DNA of 64,000 bases from Cladopsammia gracilis (GCA_022457155.1 JAJGOT010000030.1:2545001-2609000), one strand, 5' to 3'; numbered from the stretch's first letter, positions 17,341-29,150 are shown. Numbers and translations are program-made. Notes: a model not told the origin generated them from the sequence alone.

Positions 17341-19134
17341 ATGGGCATATTCAACAATGTAGGACGATACACCGGTGTTGACATGAGGGAATACATGAAA
17401 AATTTCAACAAACAAGTTCAACAAGGTGGTTTGAAATTAGACACCAACAATAATTATGATATCCAACAAAAACGACTGGTTAATGTTGCCGAAGGAGTTG
17501 ACAATGATGACGCAATCACAAAGCACCAAGTTGACACGCTTGCAACGCAATTGCGAGCAGATTCTCTCCAGGTGGATGGGTCTTCCCATATGACTGGGGA
17601 TCTTGATCTCAGGGGACAAAAACTCATCAACCCCGGGGAAATAGAAATGAATCGCAAATTGATCGTCAATCTGGACACTGATGAAAACCAGGATTTGTCA
17701 GCGGTGAATATGGTCACTCTGAAAAAATTCCACCCTGATGTATCAACTCATGAAGTCACGAAGGACCTGGATTTGAAAGGGCTTTTCAACGTGAAAAACT
17801 CAAAACAACAAACATGGCATGATTTGGGAGCGCATTATAACAACCTGGTTTCTTATAATGACACCAAAAATATCTTTCTCAGCCGCAAAGAGACGTTTCC
17901 AATGGAGACGGCTTTGGATATGGGAAATCACACCATTTTTAACGTGAAAGATCCCGAAGTTGCCGATCAGGGCGCAAATATGCGATATGTGGATGCCCAA
18001 TCCGCGAAAAAGCTTTCGTTGGAAGGTGGAACAATGACCGGAAACCTGGATATGAACTCACAACAAATCAACAATATTGCAACGCCAACTCTGAAGCATC
18101 AACCCACGTCAAAATCTTATGTGGACGGCAAGATAGGAGGTGTGGTAGCCCACACGATGGAATTAGAAGAGAAACTTAAAGAATATGTCAATGAATCGCA
18201 TATCACGTCAACCTCTCACCCGAAGGACGCATTCCGCTATCTGATGGAAGATGTGGATGAATCCAGCTCTGAACATCATATGACAGTGACTGGGATAAGT
18301 GATTTTCCAGATTCACCGCATCATTTCAACAAGAAGGCCTATGACTTGGAAATCACAAAAGATCTTTTAAATGAATACTCTGGGAGACTTGGATTCAATA
18401 TGTTCAAACTCCCAGAGGGAGAATACACCGTGTGCGTGGAATTCTTCCCCGCGACAATGGATGGCGTGAGCGTCAACGTTGTGAGCGCCAGTCTGAATGT
18501 CAATCAGCAATCAACTAAGAAGTTTTCGGGGTATTCCAGATCCATCATCCACATGCACAAATGGAAGATCACTCCACCTGAATTTATTTTCCTGGATTTG
18601 AAATGGCGAGGCACTGCCGAGTCCGCTGAAAAAGGAAATGCAAATCTGATCATATATGGCATTGCTGGTTCCCAACCTGATGTTGCAAGCAGCGTCTTCG
18701 ATTTCCCTTTTGTTTTCGAAGCAGGGAAGATGGTTATGGAGACTGACTTGGATTTGAATGGCCACAACTTGTCTGGGAGCCGAATTGTGGAAACCGGCGT
18801 CTTTCGAAAAAATGATGATAGCAATAAATTTTTGTTTATTGGCAGCACCTCGAGGTTTCTTTTCTTCCCAATGAAAACAAAACTGGTGGAAGTGGGGTTA
18901 TTTCATGCCTCAATAACGAACGTCCCAAAGATTGATCTGACTTTCTCCATGTCAGTGAATAACCGTAAATTTGAAAGAACCTGGACTGGAAGTAGAAGCA
19001 GAAGCCAGAAATTTCATATTGGGGATGGAATTGAAATCCCAAGCATGACTAATTTTTCTTTTTCCCCTCAAGATGACCTGGTGATCGGGTTGCATGAGGC
19101 AGTTTATCTTTCGCTGGTTTTTGAAACAAGATAA
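17341..19134 (+). CDS. Fibre-like protein with phage-tail-type repeats
   Basis: The start at 17341 in TTTTAAAATGGG was chosen; 33 further codons are open upstream but overlap the ATPase. The product has 597 residues. The N-terminal half has repeats of the type MTGDLDLRGQKLINP, LDMGNHTIFNVKDP and GGTMTGNLDMNSQQINNIAT...SKSYVDGK. These closely resemble trimeric phage tail-fibre and spike shafts. The C-terminal half is beta-rich and more variable. It is a candidate virion spike or attachment protein. The shaft likeness is clear; the role is inferred. Confidence 0.68.
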   Translation: MGIFNNVGRYTGVDMREYMKNFNKQVQQGGLKLDTNNNYDIQQKRLVNVAEGVDNDDAITKHQVDTLATQLRADSLQVDGSSHMTGDLDLRGQKLINPGEIEMNRKLIVNLDTDENQDLSAVNMVTLKKFHPDVSTHEVTKDLDLKGLFNVKNSKQQTWHDLGAHYNNLVSYNDTKNIFLSRKETFPMETALDMGNHTIFNVKDPEVADQGANMRYVDAQSAKKLSLEGGTMTGNLDMNSQQINNIATPTLKHQPTSKSYVDGKIGGVVAHTMELEEKLKEYVNESHITSTSHPKDAFRYLMEDVDESSSEHHMTVTGISDFPDSPHHFNKKAYDLEITKDLLNEYSGRLGFNMFKLPEGEYTVCVEFFPATMDGVSVNVVSASLNVNQQSTKKFSGYSRSIIHMHKWKITPPEFIFLDLKWRGTAESAEKGNANLIIYGIAGSQPDVASSVFDFPFVFEAGKMVMETDLDLNGHNLSGSRIVETGVFRKNDDSNKFLFIGSTSRFLFFPMKTKLVEVGLFHASITNVPKIDLTFSMSVNNRKFERTWTGSRSRSQKFHIGDGIEIPSMTNFSFSPQDDLVIGLHEAVYLSLVFETR

Positions 19135-19168
19135 GCATGATTGAAAAAATGATTTCTCCCTGAAAAAA

Positions 19169-19657
19169 ATGGGACGAAAACAAAACATTTTTACTTTCAA
19201 TCACATCAACCCCACAATTCGGGAAGAAGAACTGGAAGAGATCAAAAAACTTTTTCGATTTTATCACAAAAGATTTTGGTGTTTGAAACGAGCGCATGGT
19301 CGATTCAAGAAAATGAATCTGCTCATGAATTTGACCTCTTCCGGTCTGGTTGCAATCGGGACGATTGCTGGAGCCGCGACTTTGAACCCAATCGTGTTGG
19401 GAGTGATTTCAGGAGCAGGATTAGTTTTGAAAACCGCGAATGAAATGAAGAATCTGAAAAGCAAAATTAAGATGGCGAAATTCGCTTTCACCACCTATGA
19501 AAAAACATTGAGTGATTTGCGCTTCGCTTTGCGGGGAGGAAAATTCGACAGGGATGAATTTTTGTTTTCAATGGAAGCGATTGATGGGATTGTGATTGAT
19601 TTGGGGTTGGATTTGGAAAAGTTTGAAGCTGAATGGGAGAAAAAATTTGAGGGTTGA
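19169..19657 (+). CDS. Small membrane protein of unknown function
   Basis: This 162-residue protein starts MGRKQNIFTFNHINPTIREE. A charged helical N-terminus is followed by a hydrophobic, Gly/Ala-rich stretch (SSGLVAIGTIAGAATLNPIVLGVISGAGLVL, about 52-82 by count), long enough for two membrane passes. A charged C-terminal helix region follows. No signal peptide is seen. It follows the fibre-like gene on the same strand, so a virion-membrane or lytic role is possible, but I do not recognise the family. Confidence 0.6.
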   Translation: MGRKQNIFTFNHINPTIREEELEEIKKLFRFYHKRFWCLKRAHGRFKKMNLLMNLTSSGLVAIGTIAGAATLNPIVLGVISGAGLVLKTANEMKNLKSKIKMAKFAFTTYEKTLSDLRFALRGGKFDRDEFLFSMEAIDGIVIDLGLDLEKFEAEWEKKFEG

Positions 19658-19742
19658 GTGAGCGAAGCGAGCCGGGAGTGAGCGAAGCGACTGAAGGGAG
19701 CCGTTGCGAGCCGGGAGTGATTCAACTCCAAATGGAGTGAAA
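19658..19742. repeat. GAGCGAAGCGA repeat cluster between genes
   Basis: Two copies of GTGAGCGAAGCGA and a diverged third lie between convergent genes, interleaved with GCCGGGAGTG. They match the GCGAAGC heptamers scattered through the Polinton. Confidence 0.6.
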
Positions 19743-20001
19743 TCACACATTCCCAAGCGGACCAAAATCTGGTTCCATAATCATTTCAACAACTTCTGCT
19801 GCTGAGAAATCTTCTTCAAAATCATTTCCATCAAAATCAAAAAAAATCTAAAAGTTCCCCAAGAAAATCTTCTGGGTGATGACCTGATTTTTCGAGTTCA
19901 AGTAAAATTTTTATTGCAAAATCGTCATTAAAATTGAGATTCATCAATTCTATAATATAATCACTGTCTTCCATCATTCTTTCGAAATCTTCTGCTTCCA
20001 T
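19743..20001 (-). pseudogene. Small acidic protein gene with an apparent T8 frameshift
   Basis: The start at 20001 (MEAEDFERMMEDSDYIIELM) is followed by 54 codons ending GELLDFF then TGA at 19837. The sequence after it stays protein-like in another frame (DFDGNDFEEDF, AAEVVEMIMEPDFGPLGNV) up to a stop at 19743. The switch point is a run of eight T (+ strand A8, 19829-19836); a run of seven would keep one frame. It may be a mutation, a sequencing error or a +1 slip. The product is very acidic, family unknown, and divergent from the gene at 20047. Confidence 0.6.
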
Positions 20002-20046
20002 TTTTAAATAAGAAAAAAAATTATTTTTTTTTTTACTCCATATAAA

Positions 20047-20676
20047 ATGGAGTTGAAGGAATTGAAAACGAACCAAATCACAACCGAAGAACCGCAAATG
20101 AAAAAAACAATACAACCATTTGTTGAAATCCCTCTCCGGTTCAAAGAAAGACCAATCACTCTCAAACTTGAGAAATGCGTCTTTAAAATTCATAAGAATG
20201 AAAACGGATTTTCATTGGGAATCAATCTAGATCAATCACCCCCTGAAATCAAAGAAAAGATGAAAGAGATAGAGGGGCAGATCAGAAAGCTTGCAATGGA
20301 GAATAAGTCAAAAGTTGTTAGACAAAATTGGAGATTCGGAAATTTTTCAGAAACAGATTTCAACCTGATTAAAACGGATCGAAGCGAGATGGAAAAAGTT
20401 TGGGGAAAGTTGTGGTTGACTCAAAAAGGAAACATCAGCGTTCCATTCTCGAAATTTGGTGAAGGAGAAGTTGGGCAAAGAAAATCCATTCGGTTTGACC
20501 CGCATGATCACATTGGAGAAAAACTAACAGGGCATGTGATCTTTCGAATTTCTCGCATCTTTTGTGGAAACTGTCAATCCATTTCATGTTCAATCAATTC
20601 AGTTTTTGTAACAAAATTCAATGGAAACGTTTCAGCGTTTGATAACTTTGAAGATACTGAGGAGGTAGACTGGTAA
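20047..20676 (+). CDS. Polinton protein of unknown function, possibly DNA-binding
   Basis: This 209-residue protein starts MELKELKTNQITTEEPQMKK in TATAAAATGG. A beta-rich middle (PITLKLEKCVFKIHKNENGF) and late segments (GNISVPFSKFGEG, HVIFRISRIFCGNCQSISCSINSVFVTKF) alternate with charged helices. The general look recalls viral single-stranded DNA-binding proteins, but no diagnostic motif is visible, so this is a weak guess. It is the last + strand gene before the inserted transposon. Confidence 0.55.
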   Translation: MELKELKTNQITTEEPQMKKTIQPFVEIPLRFKERPITLKLEKCVFKIHKNENGFSLGINLDQSPPEIKEKMKEIEGQIRKLAMENKSKVVRQNWRFGNFSETDFNLIKTDRSEMEKVWGKLWLTQKGNISVPFSKFGEGEVGQRKSIRFDPHDHIGEKLTGHVIFRISRIFCGNCQSISCSINSVFVTKFNGNVSAFDNFEDTEEVDW

Positions 20677-20783
20677 ATGAAGTGAATGAAGACTTGTAAG
20701 TTTTTTCATTTCTTTGAAATGAAAAAAAAAAACGTTTTCAATGAGGTTAATTTTTTACCTTGATTTTTTTTCCCCTCTGATTT

Positions 20784-20921
20784 TCACTCAATTTTTTCAA
20801 TGAAGAAAACAAATTCAGGAGATTTCCATGTGATAAAGTGAGTGATTTCCTCAGAATCAAGGAAATGAGTTTTCTTCTTGAGGATTTGATTGATAAAAAC
20901 TTGGCTTGAAATTTTAAACTT
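20784..20921 (-). pseudogene. 3' part of the HTH-like Polinton gene, cut off by the transposon
   Basis: These 45 codons and a stop continue, in frame, the - strand gene that begins at 31052, once the transposon and one copy of its 2-bp target duplication are left out. The peptide FINQILKKKTHFLDSEEITH is protein-like and ends at a TGA (20784-20786). The gene is broken by the 9.9-kb insertion. Confidence 0.65.
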
Positions 20922-20949
20922 TTCTACTCAAGCAGTTTAAGGCCTAGGT

Positions 20950-23900
20950 TTGACCTTGGATTTAGACCCCCAGCAGAGCTCGAAGGTCGCAATCGAAGTA
21001 AACAAAATGGCGGCGTTACCTCGTGGTGTGTTCGAAGTTTTGACCAGAGCGTTTAGCTTTTCAGAAAGACAAGATGGATTTTTGGACCAAGAAATTTTTA
21101 GATGATGACGTTCACGTTAAACATGTGTGATCTGCAGCAGAGGTGAGTGCTCTTTTTGTCTTAATTTCGAGATCAGCCTTTGCTGCGAAGGAAGCTGACG
21201 CGTGCATACCAGAAGTCTCAGACAACCCAATTGTGTATTTTGAGTACGGCCATATATTGTGGCTTATTTTGTTTGAACTATAAAAACGTTTTATTTTGTG
21301 ATAGGTACTTTCCATTTGTGTCAGAAGAAATTCGATGCCATACCACGGCCACATTTATCGTCTACGCTTTTAGGAAATGATAGTTATTTAAATGTCTTGT
21401 TTGAACCCATATTCTAACGGTCGTCTGCGCATAGTGATATGATTAATATTGTGGGCATTTTATGTTCTACAAATTGCCATTTTTGGGACCAGAAAGCATA
21501 GAAAGGGTATCAAACAGATGAAGGTTTATTAAATAATTAATTAAGAAATTCAGTTTATTATAATCATTCAGCTTTAATGTGTTAATGTACATGTACCAAG
21601 GATGTTTTGTGGTTGAATGAATTACAAGACCTCTTTCTGAATTTCAACTTTGTCACCGTAAAATTCCGAAAATAGGCCCAGGGGCTTATATTTTTCAACG
21701 CACCTTTTTGAGGAGCTTGTGTTTGGTAGGGGCTTATTATAGGAGGGAAATTTGCATTTAAAAAATCAGCTGGGCTTATAATTGGAGGGAAATTTGTGTC
21801 TGCAATTCCCAAATATAAGCCCCCGGGGACTTATATTCAGAGGGGCATTTTATAGGAGGCTTTTTTGTGTTAAGAATCTGAGGGGCTTATACACGGAGGG
21901 GGGCTTATTTTTGGAATTTTACAGTATGTTGCAATGTGTGCTTATTTGATAAAAGAAGGGCTTATTTTTTACCATTTCTACACCCACATCATTGCTTATA
22001 ATGGTCATGGCCCGTTGGCAATTTGGGCTCATACCAGTAATTTATTTCAACAAAAGCTGTAACAACGATACAATTCGTTTATAAACTGGCAACCAAAAAT
22101 ATATCAAATTTGCCAAAGCATCAGTGGTACAAGACCTTAATCACAAAAAGGCCTTTCCACTAGACTAAATTCTGCAAAAGCAACAGTACTCTTTGAGCAT
22201 AAAACCTTAGAGCCTTTAAAACTTTTTTCCCCTTTAAGTTGTGAAATTGATGAAAAATTGGCCAAAGAAGATTGGACAAGATGATATTGAAGGCTGTGCA
22301 TGACAGCCACGTGGGTTAAGAATATTTTTGCTGACCACCATGGAACCTACATGTAGTGGAAGAGTTTACCACTACTGTAAGTCAAACTGCCATATACTGT
22401 TCACATGCTCACATAACAAGATAGACTCTAATCCACTACACCACCATCCCAAGTGCATAAAATTGCAGAAGTGAGCTAATCAGCCACATTGAAAAAATAT
22501 TCATGACAAAAATTTAGCAGCATGCAGTAAACACATTTTTTCCTTAGTATAATATAAAAGTACATGTAAGTGTCATTTTTGTAATTTTTGCAAAATTTAA
22601 ACTATTGAAGGTGGTTTCATCTATTTCTCACTGCATCAGATCTCAACCAATCAAAATCAGCAAAATCGTATTTGTCAGTTAAATGAACTGATTAAACTGC
22701 CCTTCCCCCCTGAAAATATGTAATGTAATTTCAACAATACAGTAGTTTGATCCCTAACAACTCATCTGACTGTTCAATATCTCTGTGTACATATGCACAC
22801 TATTCTGCTTAAGACAATTTTAAACTGGCTTTTTTTACTTTCCACTTTTTTAACCAAAAAGTAGATTGATTTACCGTCAAAAATGACATGTTGTATATGA
22901 CAATCATGTTTTAAGTTCACAATGCTAGTCACAACAATATTTAAACTGTCACATACATGTAAACTTAGTTGCATCTTGTTTTTGTTTGCAAAATCCTCAA
23001 TACAGTACATAAACTGTACAATGTATATTTGTTCTTTAAAAAAGAAACATGTGCATTTGTACAAGAGTGTATGGTCTAGTATATAAACTCAAAGCCATTA
23101 CATTGAAAACTTGCAGTAAAACTTCATTGTTCTTGTTATTTACATGTACATCTTTTTCTTTATCCAGCAGAAGAAAAACAGTTTGACAGGACAGCTCTCT
23201 TCCAGTCAAGCAAAATGCTTAAGGTAAGCAACTAATTGACAGACTTGAATCAGGGCTTCTGATATTATGCGATGGTGCGATTTCACATAATTGGCCCAAA
23301 TTGCATCTAATCACATAATTAATGAAAAATTGCATAATTCGTAAAAAATCGCACAAAATCACGAGAACAAACCACATAATAAACTATCGCTTCTACATGT
23401 AGCTATGAAATGTGAGCTAAAATTTGGTTCTTTCCATCGAATATCCTGTTTCAAATAAACAAATCTGCCAATTTTAATCACAACTGCATTCGTTCTTGGC
23501 TCGACAAACTTGGTAACTAAATTTTTTGAGTATGTGTTTCTATTTAGCCTGGTTACTAAGGTTAACCAAGATGACCGCTTGCTTGGATTCTTTCGTTCTT
23601 TTTGGTTGTTCCTTCATACATGTACACGTAGCTAAAAGCTTCGAAATGTCCCACAAAGATAGTGAGCACTGTTTTAACATGGGTATTTTCACAATTTGAA
23701 GCTTAATTTTACAATTTTTAACACAATGCTCGTGTTTGTACGTTACGTGTGTGATGCGGATCTTGATTGTTCAATTTGTTTTTTTGGTCTTGGAGGCGCT
23801 CTGGCAGTTCTGTAAGAGAAGCAAGACTCACCTTCCTACACCATCTATAGTTGTAGAATTTTTGCTACATGTTATACACCTGAAATATAGAAAATCTTTA

Positions 23901-24248
23901 TTTTAGGGTTCAAAAAGTCTGGTCAGCTTAAGCCACATCCCTGATTTTGAGTGAAATGTTTACGGTTTTTATGTTTTATGGTATGCTAATCTATTTTACA
24001 GCTGTATCCCAATTTACATGTAGATGCTTAATTATTGTTTCTGCATAATAGGCCTTTCTTACGGCATAATTTGCCCTGAAAATGCCGCATAATAAATTGG
24101 TTATTTTTTTTTACACCCTACATGTATCAGAAGCCCTGTTTATTTCACTCTTTTGATGTGTCTGATGTACATGTATGTGATGACATTTTTATACAATAGT
24201 ATTTGTCCATGTAAATACAGTAACTGTTGAAAACAGGGATAAAACATG
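20950..24248. other. Left non-coding part of the transposon
   Basis: No convincing gene is present. A short possible first exon starts at ATGGCGGCG (21013) and a possible 56-nt exon lies at 23168-23223 between TATCCAG and GTAAGC (encoding EEKQFDRTALFQSSKMLK). These could belong to a + strand passenger transcript, but no full frame links them. TACATGTA palindromes are frequent here. Confidence 0.35.
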
Positions 24249-24871
24249 TCACAGATGAATTGAAATTTTCCATGACTCAAGCAATTTCAGTGCCACTTTC
24301 CTTCTGTGTATTATGTCTGTTGCTTCCTTGGATGTTGTGTAGTCAGTCGAATTTGGAACCCGCTCATGCTGCATGAGAAAGGATGTATCCCATTCTTTAA
24401 GATCAACATTCAGTTGCTTGATGGCTTTTAAAACAAGAACTTGTATTTTTGTCAGCTGGTTTTCATACCTGTTGATACAGTATCGTGATTTTGGATTACG
24501 AGCAAGGCTAGTACGCAGTTTGTCAAGCTGTATAACATCAGGTATTTTTCCAAGCACAATCTCTGTCGCTCTTGCTGTTTTGGAGGACAACTGTTGCTCA
24601 CTTTCATCATTACAGATATTTTGCTCTGGAAGCTGTTTCTCTGGCTCACACAGTAGCTGATCTTGCTCTTGAATACATTCTGTGTGGTGCTCTTCAGGCT
24701 CTTTACTCCCTATCTGGTTTACATGTAGTTCTTGGTCACTTGCCTTCCCTGTATCATCATGCTCGACTTGATCATCATAAATGTCATCCCCTTGTATTGC
24801 TTCTCCAAAAATCACTGCAATGACTTCATTGTCATCACCATCAGTACTGCCAGTGTCTTCACAAGGTGTTT
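24249..24871 (-). CDS. Transposon gene, exon 4 (C-terminus)
   Basis: The acceptor CTTTTTTTCTAAG precedes AAACACCTTGTG. The phase joins exon 3 (CAA TAC G | AA ACA). About 207 codons are present. An acidic stretch rich in D, E and Q comes first, with Cys/His (EEHHTECIQEQDQLLCEPEK). A helical region follows (TEIVLGKIPDVIQLDKLRTSLARNP, LTKIQVLVLKAIKQLNVDLKEW), and the protein ends LESWKISIHL. No known domain is recognised. Confidence 0.65.
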
Positions 24872-25363
24872 CTTAGAAAAAAAGAAGTACAGTATTCCTA
24901 ATGGACCTTCATACACTGTAGTACACATGTACATGTAGTACATTGTATTATAGGGAAAAAATGTGGAACATTATTAGATTGGTTAATCACTGGTCAGTAG
25001 TGAGAATATTTTCATTTTGTGCCTTATGGATATATAATATGGATATACATGAACAATAGAACAATAGGGCCAAAGTCAACAAACATGGACATGGTAATCA
25101 TTACAGTGCTGTAATTTTCATCTGTGCATTTTTGCATGCAAAAAGTAAGCCACAGACTATCTTTTGATCATTAATTCATTGTGTGTATACCACACACTGT
25201 ATTGTTACATAATTATTTCCATATGGGTATACTGTATATTTGTTATCTTTTCTTTTGTCTTTCTTTTAATTTCTCTGTTGTATAATGGAAAAATCAAATT
25301 TTCAAGTTTCATTATTAAAAATATAATTTACATGTATGATCAAGTCACTGGAATGCACCATAC

Positions 25364-27496
25364 CGTATTGCTGTTCTTTGAGGTCAGTTTCTTCTGGCTG
25401 ATCCTTTTCATCTGAAGGCAAATAAGCTTCAACATTTAACTTGTCATATACAAGCTTTCCACTGGCACTTCGTAGCTTGTACAATGGAAGTTCACTGGGG
25501 TTCTTGTTACACTGTTGCCAAGAAGTTTCCAACTTGTTCTGAACTTCTTTGATAGAGCTTGACCTGAAATGCAGGACATTAGGGCCCTCTGGGTGGTGTG
25601 TAGCTTCATTTGGACCATCATAAAACTCCACAGAACCATCTTCTGTCCAATGCCACCACACTTCTGGTCCTGGAAGGAGGAAATCACTGATAGTTTCCAG
25701 GTGAGCCTGCCATAGTCTTGGCTTCTTTGTCATGAGATCTTTGCTCACTCTTGTGTTGACTCTTGTTGGTAGTTTGCTTGCCAACTTCGAAATTTCCCGT
25801 TCCTGAAGAATGACCGTGCTTTCTCCAGCATTGATGTCTTCTCCTTGTATGTGGAGGAATGCATTTGGCACCAAATCTTCTGCATGCTTACTCCACGTTT
25901 TTCTTGTGATGTCCACAATTCTGTCGAAAAATCTTTCAAATAGTTCTGCATTAATACTTGAAAGGCATACCAGCCTGTAGATTACAGCAGCATGGTGCAC
26001 AGCACTGTGGTAGTAAATACCATAAAGTTTGCGACTGGTCATGGTCTTAGGTGGAGTTAATTCTGCCCTCACTGCGAGTGCATGTCTGAATGAAATGTTG
26101 GCCAGTCGCAATGTTTGTCTTGGATTTCTGCTGTTTTCTTTTGAATAAAATGTTCCCATCATCTCAGACAATGTGGTCAATAACTTCATAACACTTTCGT
26201 CTGCTTTTCCAGCTAATAGAATGGTGACTTGTAGAAGTGCGCGACGATAGTCAGTGCAGCGAAGTTTGTCTTTCTTCAATGCTATGGAGAGTGTCTCCTT
26301 TAGTGCGACCAGTGTGTCTACATCTGTGATGTGATGAGGAAGTTCTTGTAGCACATGCGCGATGTGATTCAAGCAGCAGTGGAGTGGCTCAAAGAATAAA
26401 ACTTCATATTGTTTCAGGTTGAGTTCTTCTAAACTTAACTGGCTATCTCCATACAACAATGCAGGCACTCGAGTTGTTCCTCCAAGCACTTCTGCCAGTC
26501 TGTCTTCTAACTGCTGTTTTAAACCTCTGTCATCTTCATTTCTTGCTTGAAGTTCTCTTCTTAGCTGCTCCACTTTTAGGTTTTTGAATGGGTGAAGCCC
26601 TCCTTTTTTTCCCTCAGGACCAGCCAAGACAAGCTTCTTCTTCTCTTCAAGAGTCTTGTACTTTCGGTGCGACATGTATTCAAAGTCCATGGAACTTCGC
26701 ATGTCTCCATCGCAACCAACGCAGCCTCGATGCCCACCTTTCTGAGTCCCATCCTCAAACTCTACACTTGGATTGTCTCCATTCATGAATCTCATTTTAT
26801 CCTTGATGTTTATACCTTGAATCTGAAGTGGCTTCGACAGATCTCTTAAACATTCTTGTCTTGTTGGTATATAGAGCATCTGCTCAGCATCTGAACTACC
26901 ACACACACCCATCATGTAAAGCTGAGGCTGTTCTACAGCTGCTTGTACATCAACTTCCTTTGTGGTATTGTGTTTGGCCATGTACTCTTGGTTTGTTAGG
27001 TGGATAGCAGGATCATACATTTCACGTAGAAGGAACAGTAGGAGGCCATTGCTTCCAACGCCAGCATGGTCATGCCACACCAACCAGTGACGTGTTCTCT
27101 CAGCCTCTTTCAACTGTGCACGTAAATCATCGAGACTGCCTGTATGTGTCTCACTAAGAAAGACAAGTCGTTCCTTAAGTTCTTCGGGGCTCAGATTGTT
27201 GTATTCCTCATCTGACCTGATTCTCATAAACTTTTCATTTTTCTGTAGGCTTTTCTCTCTTATTTCTGATAATGGATGCTTCCTTGCTGTTAACTTGCAT
27301 GGGCGCTTCTCGATCTTCCCGTCTGTTGTGATAACAAGTTTCACATACTCTGTTTCCAGTACTGGAATTCCAAGGCTGAAATGCCCTGCTTCTATCTTCT
27401 CCATTATCTCTTGTTTAATTTGACTGTTTGGCCGATGGACAGGCATTGATATTTCTCCACCTTCCTGTTTCTTTATCGCCCTGCGAATTCTTGGTC
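25364..27496 (-). CDS. Transposon gene, exon 3 (transposase-like core)
   Basis: This exon has about 711 codons between acceptor TTGTTACATAG and donor CAATACG|GTATGG. Candidate features in order: WHDHAG (27083-27066), a Cys/His cluster GGHRGCVGCDGDM (26738-26702), a SAP-like HPFKNLKVEQLRRELQ (about 26590-26540), FEPLHCCLNHIAHVLQELP (about 26395-26339), YYHSAVHHAAVIYRL with AELFERFFDRI further on, and WWHWTEDGSVEFYDG. Acidic/His positions before LH and a late H...E/F region recall RNase H-fold transposases with a zinc insert. I cannot place it in a superfamily. Phases match exons 2 and 4. Confidence 0.7.
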
Positions 27497-28308
27497 CTAT
27501 GTAACAAACAAATCAACAGCTTAGTTCACTATATTTTGTGCACTTTTTAAAGACCCAGCAGTGGCATGCAGTATCTTGTTTACAAGGTTAAAGTAATAAT
27601 AATAATAAATTTGTATTATTTTTCTTCAAATACATTTGTAATAAAATTTAAATGTCATTTCTCTGCTTGGTAATTACAGTTGTTAAAAATTATGTGCAAT
27701 CTTGTACATGTACATGCTGAAAAATTATTGAAAAATCAGTTTTGCATGTTTTCTTAATTCACATGTACATGCCATACATGTGAAAATCACTATATTTGAT
27801 TTGAAAAGGGGAAAAAAAAACAAGAATTGAATGATTGAAATTGAATTTTTTTGTCTTAATTTAAACATTTAAGATGTATGCTTGTTTAATATACATGTAA
27901 TTTGTTATTTTGTAGCCTTTGTATGGTTTATGTTCCTTTTATGATGGCAAAATAAATCATTATTCTTAAACACTCCTATAAGTAGCCTGCATATTTTTTG
28001 GGCGAATGAGGGTTAAGTTGTGATATATATGTTGTAGCTTAAAATGATCTTAGGTCAAAATGATTTTAAACTAGTTTGATTTGTGCTTTTCTTTGTCTTA
28101 GGATTATGGTAATGAATCTGGAACAAAAGAAGCACAAATCAAACTAGTTTAAAATAATTTTGACCTAAGATTCATTTTGACCTACAACATTATTGGCTAT
28201 CAATATTATGAATGTGACAGAAGTTTGCTAGTGTAAAGCCATGTAAAATCTAGGTCTTGAGGTACCGATACCTTAGTTTACATGTATCCATAAAAATAAA
28301 TGACTTAC
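27497..28308 (-). other. Intron 2 of the transposon gene
   Basis: This GT-AG intron has donor AAGA|GTAAGT at 28308 and acceptor TTACATAG at 27497. It is AT-rich with several TACATGTA motifs and holds a 158-bp inverted-repeat element. Confidence 0.65.
28031..28188. repeat. 158-bp palindromic MITE in the transposon intron
   Basis: The left arm (GTTGTAG...AAACTAGTTTGATTTGTGC) is matched in inverse by the right arm ending CTACAAC at 28188. The arms are about 65 bp, with AT flanking each side. It is non-coding. Confidence 0.75.
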
Positions 28309-29150
28309 TCTTCTGTTGGTCAAATGCTTCAGTGTCCACTCCTTGAGACTGAAGATATTCTTTCAACAGTTGCCCAGCATTTGGCGGTGGGATGCTTTCT
28401 CCTTTTTTTCTTATTTGGTATTCTTTAGCTTTCTTGGACCAGTTTACAGTTTTCCACTGCGTTACATCTTGCATGAGCTGCTGGAGGTTTCCATCCACTG
28501 AAGCAGGACCATGGGCCCTTTTTTGTCGTTTTGCAGCTCTTTTGGACCTCTCATTAGCTTCTTCCTTGCTCTCAAAACATTCCTCTAATCTCTGCCTTTT
28601 ACGTGTTGCATAGGATGTTCGCTGGGCCAAGTGAAGATTAACATCATTTGTTTTCCATGAATTTTCCACCTGTTTTTTGAATTTTCTTTTTTTTTCACGG
28701 TTTTTTTTCTTTGCTTCTGCAGGTGATGGTGCTTTTTGTAAACCAGACTCAGGGACTGCTGCCAACACGTCTCCAAAGGACTTACCGAGTTTTTCTTTGC
28801 ATACAGAGTCGAATTCACCATAGATGGCTGTACCAATGGTCTTAATTTCTTTTTGGGATGGCTTGGGAATTCTTGTGGCACCTGTTAATTCTTTTGCTTT
28901 CTGTTTTAAATCAGTAAATGGTTCTCTGCTTGGCAACACACAGCCTGTGTTTTTTGTGAAGAGACTGCTCTCTATTGGATTCATTACAGCACAGCACTTG
29001 CAGTCACTCAAGATGTGAAGTGTTTTTCTTCCCTCAGCAGTCCGCTGCCATTGTGTTGCGGAAAATGTTGTCATATAGAGCTGCTTTTTTTTTGGCGGTG
29101 CCCAGTTTGCAATTTTTTGATCAATTGCTTTGTATTTCTTTAGAAAAAGA
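28309..29150 (-). CDS. Transposon gene, exon 2
   Basis: The acceptor is TTTTAATTAACAG before GTCTTTTTC; the donor is CAGAAGA|GTAAGT. About 281 codons are open. A Cys pair, SDCKCCAVMNP, appears early. Then comes a strongly basic region (KKKNREKKRKFKKQVENSW, KEEANERSKRAAKRQKRA), probably nuclear-localising or nucleic-acid binding, and a C-terminal segment PPPNAGQLLKEYLQSQGVD. The entry phase follows exon 1 (AGC AAA G | GT CTT). No known domain is recognised. Confidence 0.62.
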
